Source: an uncultured Myxococcales bacterium (GTDB lineage: Bacteria; Myxococcota_A; Polyangia; Polyangiales; Polyangiaceae). From it: a stretch of DNA of 46,104 bases. The notes below the pieces were generated by a model. The model saw only the letters and a program-made list of their open reading frames with translations. It was not told where the DNA came from and did no database searches. Below, in pieces: positions 8,698-16,612 of the stretch (positions are counted from its first letter, which is position 1; each line of letters starts with the position of its first letter). The position numbers were made by a program, and so were the translations under genes. Location of the stretch: positions 1 through 46,104 of the forward strand of contig CALFNG010000192.1 in the NCBI GenBank assembly GCA_937902985.1. The letters run 5' to 3'.

Positions 8698-8810
8698 TGT
8701 TTCGAAAAAGTGGTCGCCGGAGTGAATGGATCGTTTCCAGTTGAAACATGCCACGAATTGCCACTTTTGCCGATCGCGAAATCTTGAGTTGGAGCGTTCG
8801 AAGTTTCGCG
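8698..8810. promoter_or_regulatory. Candidate activator-binding sites (upstream activating region)
   Basis: Three dyads lie 80-210 bases upstream of the -24/-12 promoter, the usual distance for enhancer sites. They are TTTCGAAA (8700-8707) preceded by TG, GTTTC-N5-GAAAC (8733-8747), and CGCGAAA-N22-TTTCGCG (8775-8810). All share the half-site GTTTC or TTTCG. The stretch is AT-richer than its surroundings and also serves as the control region of the divergent activator gene. The assignment as binding sites is an inference. Confidence 0.5.
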
Positions 8811-8842
8811 GTGATCACGAATCGTCGGGCTATGGTGCGGCG

Positions 8843-10477
8843 GTGTTCCTATCGGAATCGGGGACCACGGCCTTCGAGGCGCTCAAAGACCTCCTGCTCG
8901 AGATCGCGCAGGAGCGCGAGCTCGGGACCCTCTTGCCGCTCATCGTGCGCCGCGTCGCCGAGAGCTCCGAGAGCGTCGCGCTCGCTCGAATCTGGCTGCT
9001 CGGTCCCGGAGATTCGTGCGCGACTTGCCGCAACGCGCCCGTCTGCCCCTCGCACGAGCAGTGCCTGCACCTGGCCGCGAGCGCCATCCGGCCGCTCCAC
9101 GGCTCGGTGACCGTCGACTCGCAGCTCCTCGGAGCTTTCCGCCGCATCCCCATCGGCGCCTTCAAGGTCGGTGCCGTCGTCGCCGAGCGCCGCGCCGTGA
9201 TCGTGGCCGACGCCACGAGCGACCCGTATATCAAGCGCCCGGAATGGGTCCGCGAGGAGGGCATCCAGAGCTTCGGCGGTCAGCCGCTCCTCTATCGAGA
9301 GCACGTGCTGGGGGTGCTGGGCGTCTTTCTCCGGATGCGCCTCTCCCAGTCGGCGATCGACGTCCTCCGCGTGCTCGCCAACCACGCCGCGGCCGCCATC
9401 GCGAGCGCGCGGGCCTTCGAAGAGATCGCGCGCCTGCAGACGAGGCTGCAGCGCGAGAACGAATACCTGCGCGAGGTCGTCACCTCGCACGACGACTTCA
9501 CGACCATCGTCGGTTCGAGCCCGGCCATCTATCACGTGAAGCGCCAGATCGACCTCGTGGCGCCGACCGACGCCACGGTCCTCGTCTCCGGCGAGTCGGG
9601 AACGGGAAAGGAGCTCGTGGCCGAGGCGATCCACCGGCGAAGCCGGCGGTCCGGGGAGACATTCATCCGCGTCAACTGCGCGGCCATCCCGCGCGAGCTC
9701 TACGAGAGCGAGTTCTTCGGGCACGCCAAGGGCGCCTTCTCCGGGGCGCTCCGCGATCGCGTCGGCCGCTTCGAAGCTGCGGAGGGCGGGACGCTCTTTC
9801 TCGACGAGGTCGGCGAGATCCCGATCGATCTCCAGGGAAAACTGCTCCGCGTGCTGCAAGAGGGGGCTTTCGAGCGGGTCGGCGAGACGCGGCAGCGCCA
9901 GGCCGACGTGCGCATCGTCGCCGCCACCAACCGGGAGCTCACGCGCGAGGTGGCCCAGGGCCGGTTCCGCCAGGACCTCTATTACCGATTGAACGTGTTC
10001 CCGATCGAGATGCCCGCCCTTCGCGAGCGGCGGGAAGACGTGGCGCTCATCGCCGTGCACCTGGTCGCCGAGATCTGTCGCCGCATGCACCGCGAAACGC
10101 TCGCTCTCGGGCCGGACGAACTGGCGGAGCTCGAGGGGTACGACTGGCCTGGCAACGTGCGGGAGCTGCGAAACGTGCTCGAGCGGGCCGTCATCAGCAC
10201 CCCGCACAGCGCGTCGAGGTTGGCGCTCCCGCCCATCGGCGCCGTTCGCGAGGCGGCGTCCGGCGTTCGCAGCGACTCCTCGCTCAGGCAGCATCGCGCC
10301 AAGACCGTCGTGCCCGAGGCCGACGTGCGTCGCTTCGAGAAGGAGAACCTCCTCGCAGCGCTCGAGGCGACCGGCGGTCGCGTCTACGGCCGGGGGGGAG
10401 CCGCCGATTTGCTGGGCGTGAAGCCCACGACCCTGGCCTCTCGGCTGAAGAAGCTCGGCATCGCGACGCGCTCTTGA
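8843..10477 (+). CDS. Sigma-54-dependent activator (GAF-AAA+-Fis), probable Nit1C regulator
   Basis: This 544-residue protein has the three parts of a bacterial enhancer-binding protein. A GAF sensor covers about 10-190. An AAA+ domain has Walker A GESGTGKE at 250-257, the sigma-54-contact loop GAFSGA at 297-302 (Ser in place of the usual Thr) and Walker B LFLDE at 318-322. A Fis-type helix-turn-helix lies at the end ([23 protein letters not shown]). The GAF domain carries Cys59, Cys62, Cys68 and Cys74 in a tight cluster. I chose GTG 8843 because the 39 codons from the alternative ATG at 8726 run through the dyad-rich control region and resemble no protein; this start is uncertain. It is divergent from the Nit1C operon and by position matches the pseudomonad NitA activator. 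Confidence 0.9.
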   Translation: MFLSESGTTAFEALKDLLLEIAQERELGTLLPLIVRRVAESSESVALARIWLLGPGDSCATCRNAPVCPSHEQCLHLAASAIRPLHGSVTVDSQLLGAFRRIPIGAFKVGAVVAERRAVIVADATSDPYIKRPEWVREEGIQSFGGQPLLYREHVLGVLGVFLRMRLSQSAIDVLRVLANHAAAAIASARAFEEIARLQTRLQRENEYLREVVTSHDDFTTIVGSSPAIYHVKRQIDLVAPTDATVLVSGESGTGKELVAEAIHRRSRRSGETFIRVNCAAIPRELYESEFFGHAKGAFSGALRDRVGRFEAAEGGTLFLDEVGEIPIDLQGKLLRVLQEGAFERVGETRQRQADVRIVAATNRELTREVAQGRFRQDLYYRLNVFPIEMPALRERREDVALIAVHLVAEICRRMHRETLALGPDELAELEGYDWPGNVRELRNVLERAVISTPHSASRLALPPIGAVREAASGVRSDSSLRQHRAKTVVPEADVRRFEKENLLAALEATGGRVYGRGGAADLLGVKPTTLASRLKKLGIATRS

Positions 10478-10598
10478 GACGCGGTGTTGAGGTGTGACCC
10501 TCGAGCGATCGGCTATCGTTCGCCGGCCCGCGCTCCCGTTTGCGCGGCGCCGCGCCGAAAAGACCATAAGCGACGCTCAGTGCGACGACGGAGTCCTC

Positions 10599-10685
10599 AT
10601 GTCCAGCATCGGCATGCGGAATTCCGCCAATCGACCCGGGTGCCCGCCGGGCACGTCGTGCGCCACCGTACGAGGGACGTTCTAG
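10599..10685 (+). CDS. Candidate 28-residue peptide
   Basis: A short frame, ATG to TAG, encodes 28 residues with a core GCPPGTSCATVRG. GGAG stands six bases before the ATG. Its TAG overlaps the stop codon of the opposite-strand DUF6084 gene in a shared CTAG. The AT-richer patch CGAAAAGACCATAAG about 40 bases upstream could hold a -10 element. I do not recognise a family. The two Cys residues separated by Pro-Pro-Gly-Thr-Ser would suit a small structured or modified peptide, but with this length a chance frame is quite possible. Confidence 0.3.
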   Translation: MSSIGMRNSANRPGCPPGTSCATVRGTF

Positions 10686-11296
10686 AGCAGCAGGCGGTCG
10701 ACCAGCGCGTCCCACGACGGGAGGCGGTTCTCGCGACGGTAGCGATCGAGGCGCTCGAAGAGATCGCGTCGCACCGGGACAGGCGCGGCTCCGGCGTAGT
10801 GGTCGTCGAGCGCGTCATGCCAGACTTGCGCGGGAATGGTGTACCGCGCCTCGGCGCTCCACGGCACCGCAGACGCGCAGAGCGCGCCCGTCGCGTCGCG
10901 GCGAAAGACCGTGCCGTTGAACAGAACGACGATGGGCGCACCGCCTTCGACGAGCGCGCGGAAGTACTTGGCGGTCGCGATGCACATGTCGAACGTGCAC
11001 GGCACACGCACTTCGAAGCAGCCTTCGTGCTCGAACGGTGGGACGACCGCCGTGGCCTGGGTCCACAAGAGACGCTTCGCCGCGCGCCTGCTGATCGACG
11101 CATCGCCCGAGGGATCGGTCGGCGCGTCGGCTTCGCGGCGCGCAGCGGCGTCGATCTGGATCTGGCAGCGGAGGAGCGCCGAGTGAACGGGTTGCTCCGG
11201 GCGCGCGTTGACGACGCGCACGGCCAGCGCGATCTGCGGCGATACCGCGAAGGCGACGGGTGATGCACCCTCGATGCGAAAGATGAGATCATTCAT
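10682..11296 (-). CDS. DUF6084 family protein (hydrogenase-cluster associated)
   Basis: This 204-residue protein shows the DUF6084 pattern: HSALLRCQIQIDA near the N-terminus, then KRLLWTQATAVVPPF, CTFDMCIATAKYFRALVEG, LFNGTVF and a closing LPSWDALVDRLL. DUF6084 genes are typically found near [NiFe]-hydrogenase structural and maturation genes, often with DUF5947, but no function is known to me. It lies 78 bases downstream of hypE on the same strand and is probably co-transcribed with it. No hydrogenase subunits are visible in the window. It ends tail to tail with the candidate peptide gene. Confidence 0.85.
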   Translation of the reverse strand: MNDLIFRIEGASPVAFAVSPQIALAVRVVNARPEQPVHSALLRCQIQIDAAARREADAPTDPSGDASISRRAAKRLLWTQATAVVPPFEHEGCFEVRVPCTFDMCIATAKYFRALVEGGAPIVVLFNGTVFRRDATGALCASAVPWSAEARYTIPAQVWHDALDDHYAGAAPVPVRRDLFERLDRYRRENRLPSWDALVDRLLL

Positions 11297-11374
11297 GAGT
11301 TTCCCCCGCTTCTCGTGGCGCGCGGGCGAAACGCGGTAGCGTGTTCGCGAGCGCTGCGATCGACCTCGGGTCCA

Positions 11375-12424
11375 TCAACAGACCCTTGAAAGGGGCTCTC
11401 CCGCGAGCATCGGCAACGCTCGCTCTCCCCCGTTGTTCGAACGGACGGCGACCGTCCCGGCCCGCGTGTCGACCACCTCGCCGACGAGCGCCGCATCTCG
11501 ACCGCGCGGCAGCGCGCGCACGGCCGCGAGCACGCGCTCGGCGTCGGCGGCTGGAACGACGGCGACGATCGTTCCCGCGTTCGCGAGATACGCCGGATCG
11601 AGGCCGAGCATCTCGCACGCATTCGCGACCTCGGGCTGCACGGGGAGGTCGCGCTCCGTCACCACGATGCCGACCCGGGAAGCCGCAGCGATCTCGTTGA
11701 GGGTGGTGGCGAACCCGCCGCGCGTGGGGTCGCGCATGCACCGGGCGTCGGGGCACGCGTCGAGGATGGCGGCCGCCAGCTTGCCGACGGGCGCGACGTC
11801 GCTCTGGAGCACGGTCTCGAACGCGAGCCCCAGGCGCGCCGCGTGGATCGCGATGCCGTGGTCGCCGAGCGTGCCGGTCACGAGCACGCGGTCGCCGGGC
11901 CGAGCTGCGGCGACGGAGAGCGGGCGCCGCATACCCGGGTACGTCCCGAGGCCGGTGGTGGTGATGAACACCTGGTCGCCCTTGCCTCGTTCGACCACCT
12001 TCGTGTCACCCGCGACGAGCGACACGCCGGCCTCGTCGCACGCGGCGCGCATCGAGCGAGCGATTCGTTCGAGGTCGGCGACGAGCATCCCTTCTTCGAT
12101 GACGAAGGCGGCCGTGATGAAGCGCGCGATCGCGCCGCCGCCGACGAGGTTGTTGACGGTGCCGCAGACGGCGAGGCGCCCGATGTCGCCCCCCGGAAAG
12201 AAGATCGGCTCGACGACGAACGCGTCGGTGGTCACCGCGACCCGCACCCCCGGTTCGAGGGTCAGCGTGGCTTGATCTTCGAGGGCGGCGAGGACGTCGT
12301 TGCGGAAGGCCGGAACGAAGACGCTCTCCACGAGCTCGGCAGAGAGGCGGCCCCCGCCCCCGTGCCCGAGGACGACGCGGTCGTGCCGCCCGATCGGCGC
12401 GGGACACGCGAAGGTGACGCTCAT
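11375..12424 (-). CDS. hypE: Hydrogenase maturation protein HypE
   Basis: This 349-residue protein is HypE, the PurM-like enzyme that uses ATP to dehydrate a carbamoyl group on its own C-terminal cysteine to thiocyanate, the source of the cyanide ligands of [NiFe]-hydrogenase. Visible marks are GHGGGGRLSAELVE, a GDTKVVERGKGDQVF metal/ATP segment, DPTRGGFATTLNEIA, and the terminal Cys in LSRVC (canonical ends read PRIC). The start is ATG 12424, with GAGGG shortly upstream. HypF, which supplies the carbamoyl group, and HypA-D are not in the window. The downstream DUF6084 gene suggests a link to a hydrogenase elsewhere in the genome. Confidence 0.94.
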   Translation of the reverse strand: MSVTFACPAPIGRHDRVVLGHGGGGRLSAELVESVFVPAFRNDVLAALEDQATLTLEPGVRVAVTTDAFVVEPIFFPGGDIGRLAVCGTVNNLVGGGAIARFITAAFVIEEGMLVADLERIARSMRAACDEAGVSLVAGDTKVVERGKGDQVFITTTGLGTYPGMRRPLSVAAARPGDRVLVTGTLGDHGIAIHAARLGLAFETVLQSDVAPVGKLAAAILDACPDARCMRDPTRGGFATTLNEIAAASRVGIVVTERDLPVQPEVANACEMLGLDPAYLANAGTIVAVVPAADAERVLAAVRALPRGRDAALVGEVVDTRAGTVAVRSNNGGERALPMLAGEPLSRVC

Positions 12425-12646
12425 GGCGCGCCCTCGAAGGCGGCGGACCACGAGGGTACGATCCTCAGCTCGATACCGGCGTCTTCGTCGTCGATTCGCG
12501 TCGCTAACGACATCGTGCCCCCGTTCCCAGGCGGAAGGCACACGCTCGCGCCGCATCCCGCCCGGCTCGAAGAAAGCATGGCGGGTGGCCTTCGTAAAGA
12601 TGCACTGACGACATCGCGCCCTCGAGCGAGCGGGCTGGGCGGCAGG
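12425..12646. other. Intergenic gap between hypE and the MMPL gene
   Basis: I see no gene in these 222 bases. The stretch must hold the promoter of hypE and the end of the long operon that finishes with the MMPL gene. No strong terminator hairpin or promoter could be assigned. Confidence 0.4.
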
Positions 12647-15157
12647 TCAGTCCTCGATTCGGCCGCGCAGGCCGGAGATCCACTCGACGAACGCGGGCAT
12701 CACGACCACGGCGGTGGTCAGGCACGCGACCTCTCCGAGCACGGCGAGGAGGCCGAAGAGAAACAACGCGCGGTTCTCCGCCAGGAGGAGCGACGAGTAG
12801 CCGATGATCGTCGTCAACGAGCAGAGGGTCACGGCGCCGCCCGTCGTCTGCACGGCGTCGACCATCGAGCCCGCGCCGTCGAGCTCCCACCGGCTGGCCA
12901 CGTTCACCGCGTAGTCGACGCCGATCCCGAAGGTGATCGGGAACGCGATGAAATTGGCGAAGTTGATCCGGATGTTGAGCGTGATCGCGAGCGCGGCCAG
13001 CACGAGGACGCCGAGGACCAGCGAGCCGAGCACGAGGAGGGTGGCGAACCGGAAGCGCAACAGTGCGACGACGACGAGCACGACGCCGAAGAATGCCGTG
13101 GCGCTCGCGATCGCGCCGTCGCGGCGGACCGAGGCGAGGATGTCGGCCGAGAGGGCGTGGGAGCCGGCGAGCCGCCCGGGGCGATTGGGCGGCGAATTGA
13201 CGGCCGCGGCCGCTCGCAAGCGCGCCACGAAATCGGCCAGCAGGTTCCCCTGCCAGAGCGCCTGACCGGGCCGCGGATAGACGAGCACGGTGCGCCCTAC
13301 GGAACCGTCGCGCTCACGGAGGCCGGTGGTGAACGCAGGGGGGATCTCGGCGAGGGTCAACGGGTGCAACGGGCCGTTCCCGAGGAAGCGATCGACGGCA
13401 CGCCGCTGGTCGTCCCTGATGGACGCGCGGATCTTGGGCGTGAGGTCTTCTCGGATCTGCTCGACCAGGCGGATCTTCGCGTCTTGCGCGACCGGGACCA
13501 CGTCGTCGAGCGTCCGAACGCTCGCGATCATCCCTTCGAGCGGCGGCTGCTTCGAGGCGGTCGTCACCGCGTGACCGATCTCGCGCGCCTGGTCGACGCT
13601 GTCGGCGAGGATGACCGTGGGCGTCACGTACGTCCCGAAGAGGGCGTCCATTTTTCGGCCCCAGTACCCCTCGCCCTTCTGCCAGGTGTCGACGCGACGC
13701 AGCTTCGAGAAGTCGGTCTCGATCTGCCCCGGACCGAACGATCTCACCTGCCAGATCGCCGCCAGAGCCAGCACACCGGCCGTTGCGACGACGGCCGCCC
13801 GATGGCGGTGGACGAGCGCGACCGCGGTCTTCATCGGCGCGCGCCGGCGCGGAGGCATCTCCCCCGTGTCGAGCTTGGCGGCCAGAGGCGGCATGAGCAA
13901 GAACGCGAGGACCCATGACAGGACCATCCCGATCCCGCCGATGAGCCCGAACTGGCGGAACCCGCGGAAGTCCGTCAGCGCGAGCGACGCGTACGACACC
14001 CCCGCCGCGAGCGCCGCCGAGAGGGTCCCGGTGTGCGCGCCCCAGACGCCGAACTCGAGCGCGTCTCGGACGTCTCCCCCGGCGCGCCGCTCGTCGACGT
14101 AGCGAGCGAGCAGCACGATGCCGAAGTTGATCCCGTTGCCCACGATGATGGACCCGAGGAACGCCGTGTTCGAGTTGAGCTCGGTGACCCCGATGAAAGG
14201 CAACGACGCGATCGCGAAGGTGAAGACGGTCGCGAGGAGCAGCGGCGGCAGGAGCACGACGACGCTCTTCCACCAGCCGTAGTAGAGGACGATGACCGCC
14301 ACGACGAGCACGACCACGACCACGCTCGACACCGAGAGGTCGGTCACGAGGGCGCTGGTCTCTTCGACGTTGATGGCGACGTCACCGGTGAACCCGACGC
14401 GCAGGCCGGGCGCGTAGCTGTCGGGTCCGAGGGCCGCGAGGTCGGCCTGGACGCGGTCGAGCAGGTCCTTCGCGTGCCCGCGGCCGGTGCTGAACTCGCC
14501 CACCTCGATGAGGATGAGCGCCACGTGCAGCGCCTTGCTCGCGTAGCGGTCGTCGTCGAAGTGACCGGACCCGCGCGCGCGCTCGTCGTACTTCTTCTGG
14601 ATGTCGTCGAACCCGAGCGGCGGGGCGGTCTGGTCGTCGTCGAGCAGGACGCCGGTCTCTTTCGAGGCCTCCCAGTCGCGCCGGGCCTCGATGCGGGTTC
14701 GCACCGCCTCGAGGTCCGCGAGGTCCATGTAGAGAGGCGCGTGGTCTTCGACGAACTTGCGCTCGGGCGCGTCGCCGGTGCGCACGGACTGCGCGAGCTC
14801 GGGCGGATACCCGCGAACGCGCGCGGCGAGATCGTCGAGCAGCCTCTCGGCGGCCGGCAGGTTGGCGTCGGTGTTGCTGTCGACGACCACCCCGAGGTGC
14901 TGGAGACCCGGGAGCCGAGCCCGAAGCTCGTTTATCGCGAGCACGCTGGGCGCGCTGCGCGGCAAGAGCTGCTCGATCTCGCTCCGCAGATGGGCGTAGA
15001 GCTGCGCCGTGCGCCACGTCGCGGGGATGGCCAAGACGAGCGAGCCGATCCAGAGCCACGTGCCCCACCGCAGCACCCAATCGACGTAGGCCCGCGACCG
15101 CGGGCCCGGGTGGCCGCCCGCCGTGGCCGGCGAACGCGGCGAACCCGGTGAATTCAA
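12647..15157 (-). CDS. MMPL/RND-superfamily exporter
   Basis: This 836-residue membrane protein has the duplicated RND/MMPL plan: one helix near 33-53, a large extracytoplasmic loop to about 265, five helices to about 430, then the same pattern repeated (helix near 447, loop to about 690, five helices to about 825). Segments such as IIVGNGINFGIVLLARYVDERR and ITFGIGVDYAVNVASRWE are typical. The layout resembles HpnN-type lipid or hopanoid transporters and mycobacterial MMPL proteins. It is the last gene of the inositol-lipid operon, so a lipid product is the likely cargo (inference). The frame opens with TTG 15157 in a TTGA overlap with pgpA; there is no good ribosome-binding site, so coupling or a start slightly further in is possible. 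Confidence 0.88.
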   Translation of the reverse strand: MNSPGSPRSPATAGGHPGPRSRAYVDWVLRWGTWLWIGSLVLAIPATWRTAQLYAHLRSEIEQLLPRSAPSVLAINELRARLPGLQHLGVVVDSNTDANLPAAERLLDDLAARVRGYPPELAQSVRTGDAPERKFVEDHAPLYMDLADLEAVRTRIEARRDWEASKETGVLLDDDQTAPPLGFDDIQKKYDERARGSGHFDDDRYASKALHVALILIEVGEFSTGRGHAKDLLDRVQADLAALGPDSYAPGLRVGFTGDVAINVEETSALVTDLSVSSVVVVVLVVAVIVLYYGWWKSVVVLLPPLLLATVFTFAIASLPFIGVTELNSNTAFLGSIIVGNGINFGIVLLARYVDERRAGGDVRDALEFGVWGAHTGTLSAALAAGVSYASLALTDFRGFRQFGLIGGIGMVLSWVLAFLLMPPLAAKLDTGEMPPRRRAPMKTAVALVHRHRAAVVATAGVLALAAIWQVRSFGPGQIETDFSKLRRVDTWQKGEGYWGRKMDALFGTYVTPTVILADSVDQAREIGHAVTTASKQPPLEGMIASVRTLDDVVPVAQDAKIRLVEQIREDLTPKIRASIRDDQRRAVDRFLGNGPLHPLTLAEIPPAFTTGLRERDGSVGRTVLVYPRPGQALWQGNLLADFVARLRAAAAVNSPPNRPGRLAGSHALSADILASVRRDGAIASATAFFGVVLVVVALLRFRFATLLVLGSLVLGVLVLAALAITLNIRINFANFIAFPITFGIGVDYAVNVASRWELDGAGSMVDAVQTTGGAVTLCSLTTIIGYSSLLLAENRALFLFGLLAVLGEVACLTTAVVVMPAFVEWISGLRGRIED

Positions 15158-15627
15158 GGGAGGACCCGGGCGTAGCGGAGGCCGGCCATGACCAGGGCGC
15201 CGAAGACCCCGGCGGCCACGTCATCCATCACGATCCCCCACCCGCCCGGGAGCTTCTCGAGGCGGCGCGCAGGCCAGGGCTTGGTGACGTCGAACAGGCG
15301 AAACAGGACGAAGCCGACGACGACCGCCCGCCAGGAAACATCGGCCATGGGTACCATCGTTACGAGGATGCCCGCGACTTCGTCGACGACGACGATCTGC
15401 GGGTCGTGGGCGCCCAGGTCGCGCGCGACGATCGAGGCCGCCCAGATCCCGATGGCGGTGACCCCGATGGCGGCGACGACGACCCCGGTACGCCCGCCTT
15501 GCGCAGCCAGCAGATAGAGCGGGATCGCTCCGAGGGACCCCATCGTGCCGGGCGCCTTCGGGACCCAGCCACACCCGAACCAGGTGGCGATGAGCCAGGC
15601 GGGCCGTAGCGCGCGTTCTTTCGTCAA
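15154..15627 (-). CDS. pgpA: Phosphatidylglycerophosphatase A family protein
   Basis: This 157-residue protein matches PgpA: the N-terminal WFGCGWVPKAPGTMGSLGA motif, DPQIVVVDEVAGI, FVLFRLFDVTKPWPARRLE and the ending GWGIVMDDVAAGVFGAL. PgpA removes the phosphate from phosphatidylglycerophosphate at the inner membrane. Here it sits in an operon with inositol-phosphate and CDP-alcohol transferase genes, so dephosphorylation of phosphatidylinositol phosphate is a sound alternative; PgpA-like enzymes are part of inositol-lipid clusters in Bacteroidota. The start is TTG 15627, chosen because AGAGGTGA precedes it by five bases. Nineteen bases separate it from the PAP2 gene. Confidence 0.92.
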   Translation of the reverse strand: MTKERALRPAWLIATWFGCGWVPKAPGTMGSLGAIPLYLLAAQGGRTGVVVAAIGVTAIGIWAASIVARDLGAHDPQIVVVDEVAGILVTMVPMADVSWRAVVVGFVLFRLFDVTKPWPARRLEKLPGGWGIVMDDVAAGVFGALVMAGLRYARVLP

Positions 15628-15646
15628 GGGGTCACCTCTTGGAGCG

Positions 15647-16612
15647 CTAGTGCGTCAGGCTCCGGCGGGTCTCCGGGCCGGACAGGTCGGCCGCCCGCGC
15701 CGCGCGCAGACGCGTATACACGGTGACGACGCCGAAGACGACGGTGCAGTACACGATGCCCGCGACCGCATCGAGCACCCAGTGGTGGTCGAGATAGACC
15801 GCCGAGAAGGCCATGAGGCAAAAGAAGGCCAGGCTCCCCGCGCGCCCGATGAGGGGGAAGCTCGCCCACCCGTAGAGAACGACGATGAGGGCGTAGGCCA
15901 CATGGAGGCTCGGCATCGCGCCGAACACATCGCTGGCGCGGCCATACATGCCGGCGAAGTACTGCACACCGAGCCACGCGTCGACGCGGGCGAGGTTCGG
16001 TCCCTCGCTGGCGTGTGCGGCGAGGTCGACCACGCAGCCGTGGGTGTGGAAGTACCACGGCGGGGCCGCCGGATAGACGTGATAGGTCACGAACCCCGCC
16101 ACGTTGAGGGCCAGAAAGCTCCACGTGAAGCGCTGCATGGCCGCGTAGTCCTTGACGTAGAGCCACACGGCGCAGCCGAAGCACACGAAGATGAACGTCC
16201 CGTAGGGGATGGCGCAGATGCGATCGAGCGTCGGCGTCGCGTGTGCCTGGAACCAATCGTGCACCGTGGCGGGCGCACCGTTCATCGTGATGCCGAAGAG
16301 CGCGATCTCGTGCGCTCGGAGGTCGCACAGGTGAACCCGCTCGGGGGTGACGCCGACGTTCTCGATCACCTTCATGGTGTCGTACACGAGGCCAACCAGG
16401 CCGAGCGGATACACGCCGAGAAAGAGCTTCTTCGTGCGCGGTCCGACCGCGAAGAGGCCTAGCGCAGCAGCCAGCACCGCGAGGTTCTCCCAGTGGAACA
16501 GGTGCCGCGACAGCGCCCACGCGCCGTGGATGACGAACGGAACCGGAGCCAGGATCGAGAGCCCAGGCCAGAGCGCGCGAAGGTGTCGTACGAAGCGGGT
16601 CAGCGCGGTCAC
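15647..16612 (-). CDS. PAP2/AUR1-like membrane protein, inositol-phosphorylceramide synthase-like
   Basis: This 321-residue multi-spanning protein belongs to the PAP2 superfamily branch that includes AUR1-type inositol-phosphorylceramide synthases. The catalytic residues fit: His237 in GAMPSLHVAYA, and His277 with Asp281 in AVYLDHHWVLD, the H-x3-D spacing seen in AUR1. Family-typical are also VHLCDLRAHEIALFG and the stretch around residues 172-192 (YHVYPAAPPWYFHTHG). AUR1 moves phosphoinositol from phosphatidylinositol to ceramide. The neighbouring inositol-phosphate synthase and CDP-alcohol transferase make the same role likely here, though a plain lipid phosphatase is possible. GTG 16612 overlaps the aminotransferase stop by 4 bases. 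Confidence 0.85.
   Translation of the reverse strand: MTALTRFVRHLRALWPGLSILAPVPFVIHGAWALSRHLFHWENLAVLAAALGLFAVGPRTKKLFLGVYPLGLVGLVYDTMKVIENVGVTPERVHLCDLRAHEIALFGITMNGAPATVHDWFQAHATPTLDRICAIPYGTFIFVCFGCAVWLYVKDYAAMQRFTWSFLALNVAGFVTYHVYPAAPPWYFHTHGCVVDLAAHASEGPNLARVDAWLGVQYFAGMYGRASDVFGAMPSLHVAYALIVVLYGWASFPLIGRAGSLAFFCLMAFSAVYLDHHWVLDAVAGIVYCTVVFGVVTVYTRLRAARAADLSGPETRRSLTH

Noticed and set aside
8726-8842. N-terminal extension of the sigma-54 activator from ATG 8726
   Set aside because: The 39 codons run through the dyad-rich control region and look unlike the family; kept only as an alternative start.
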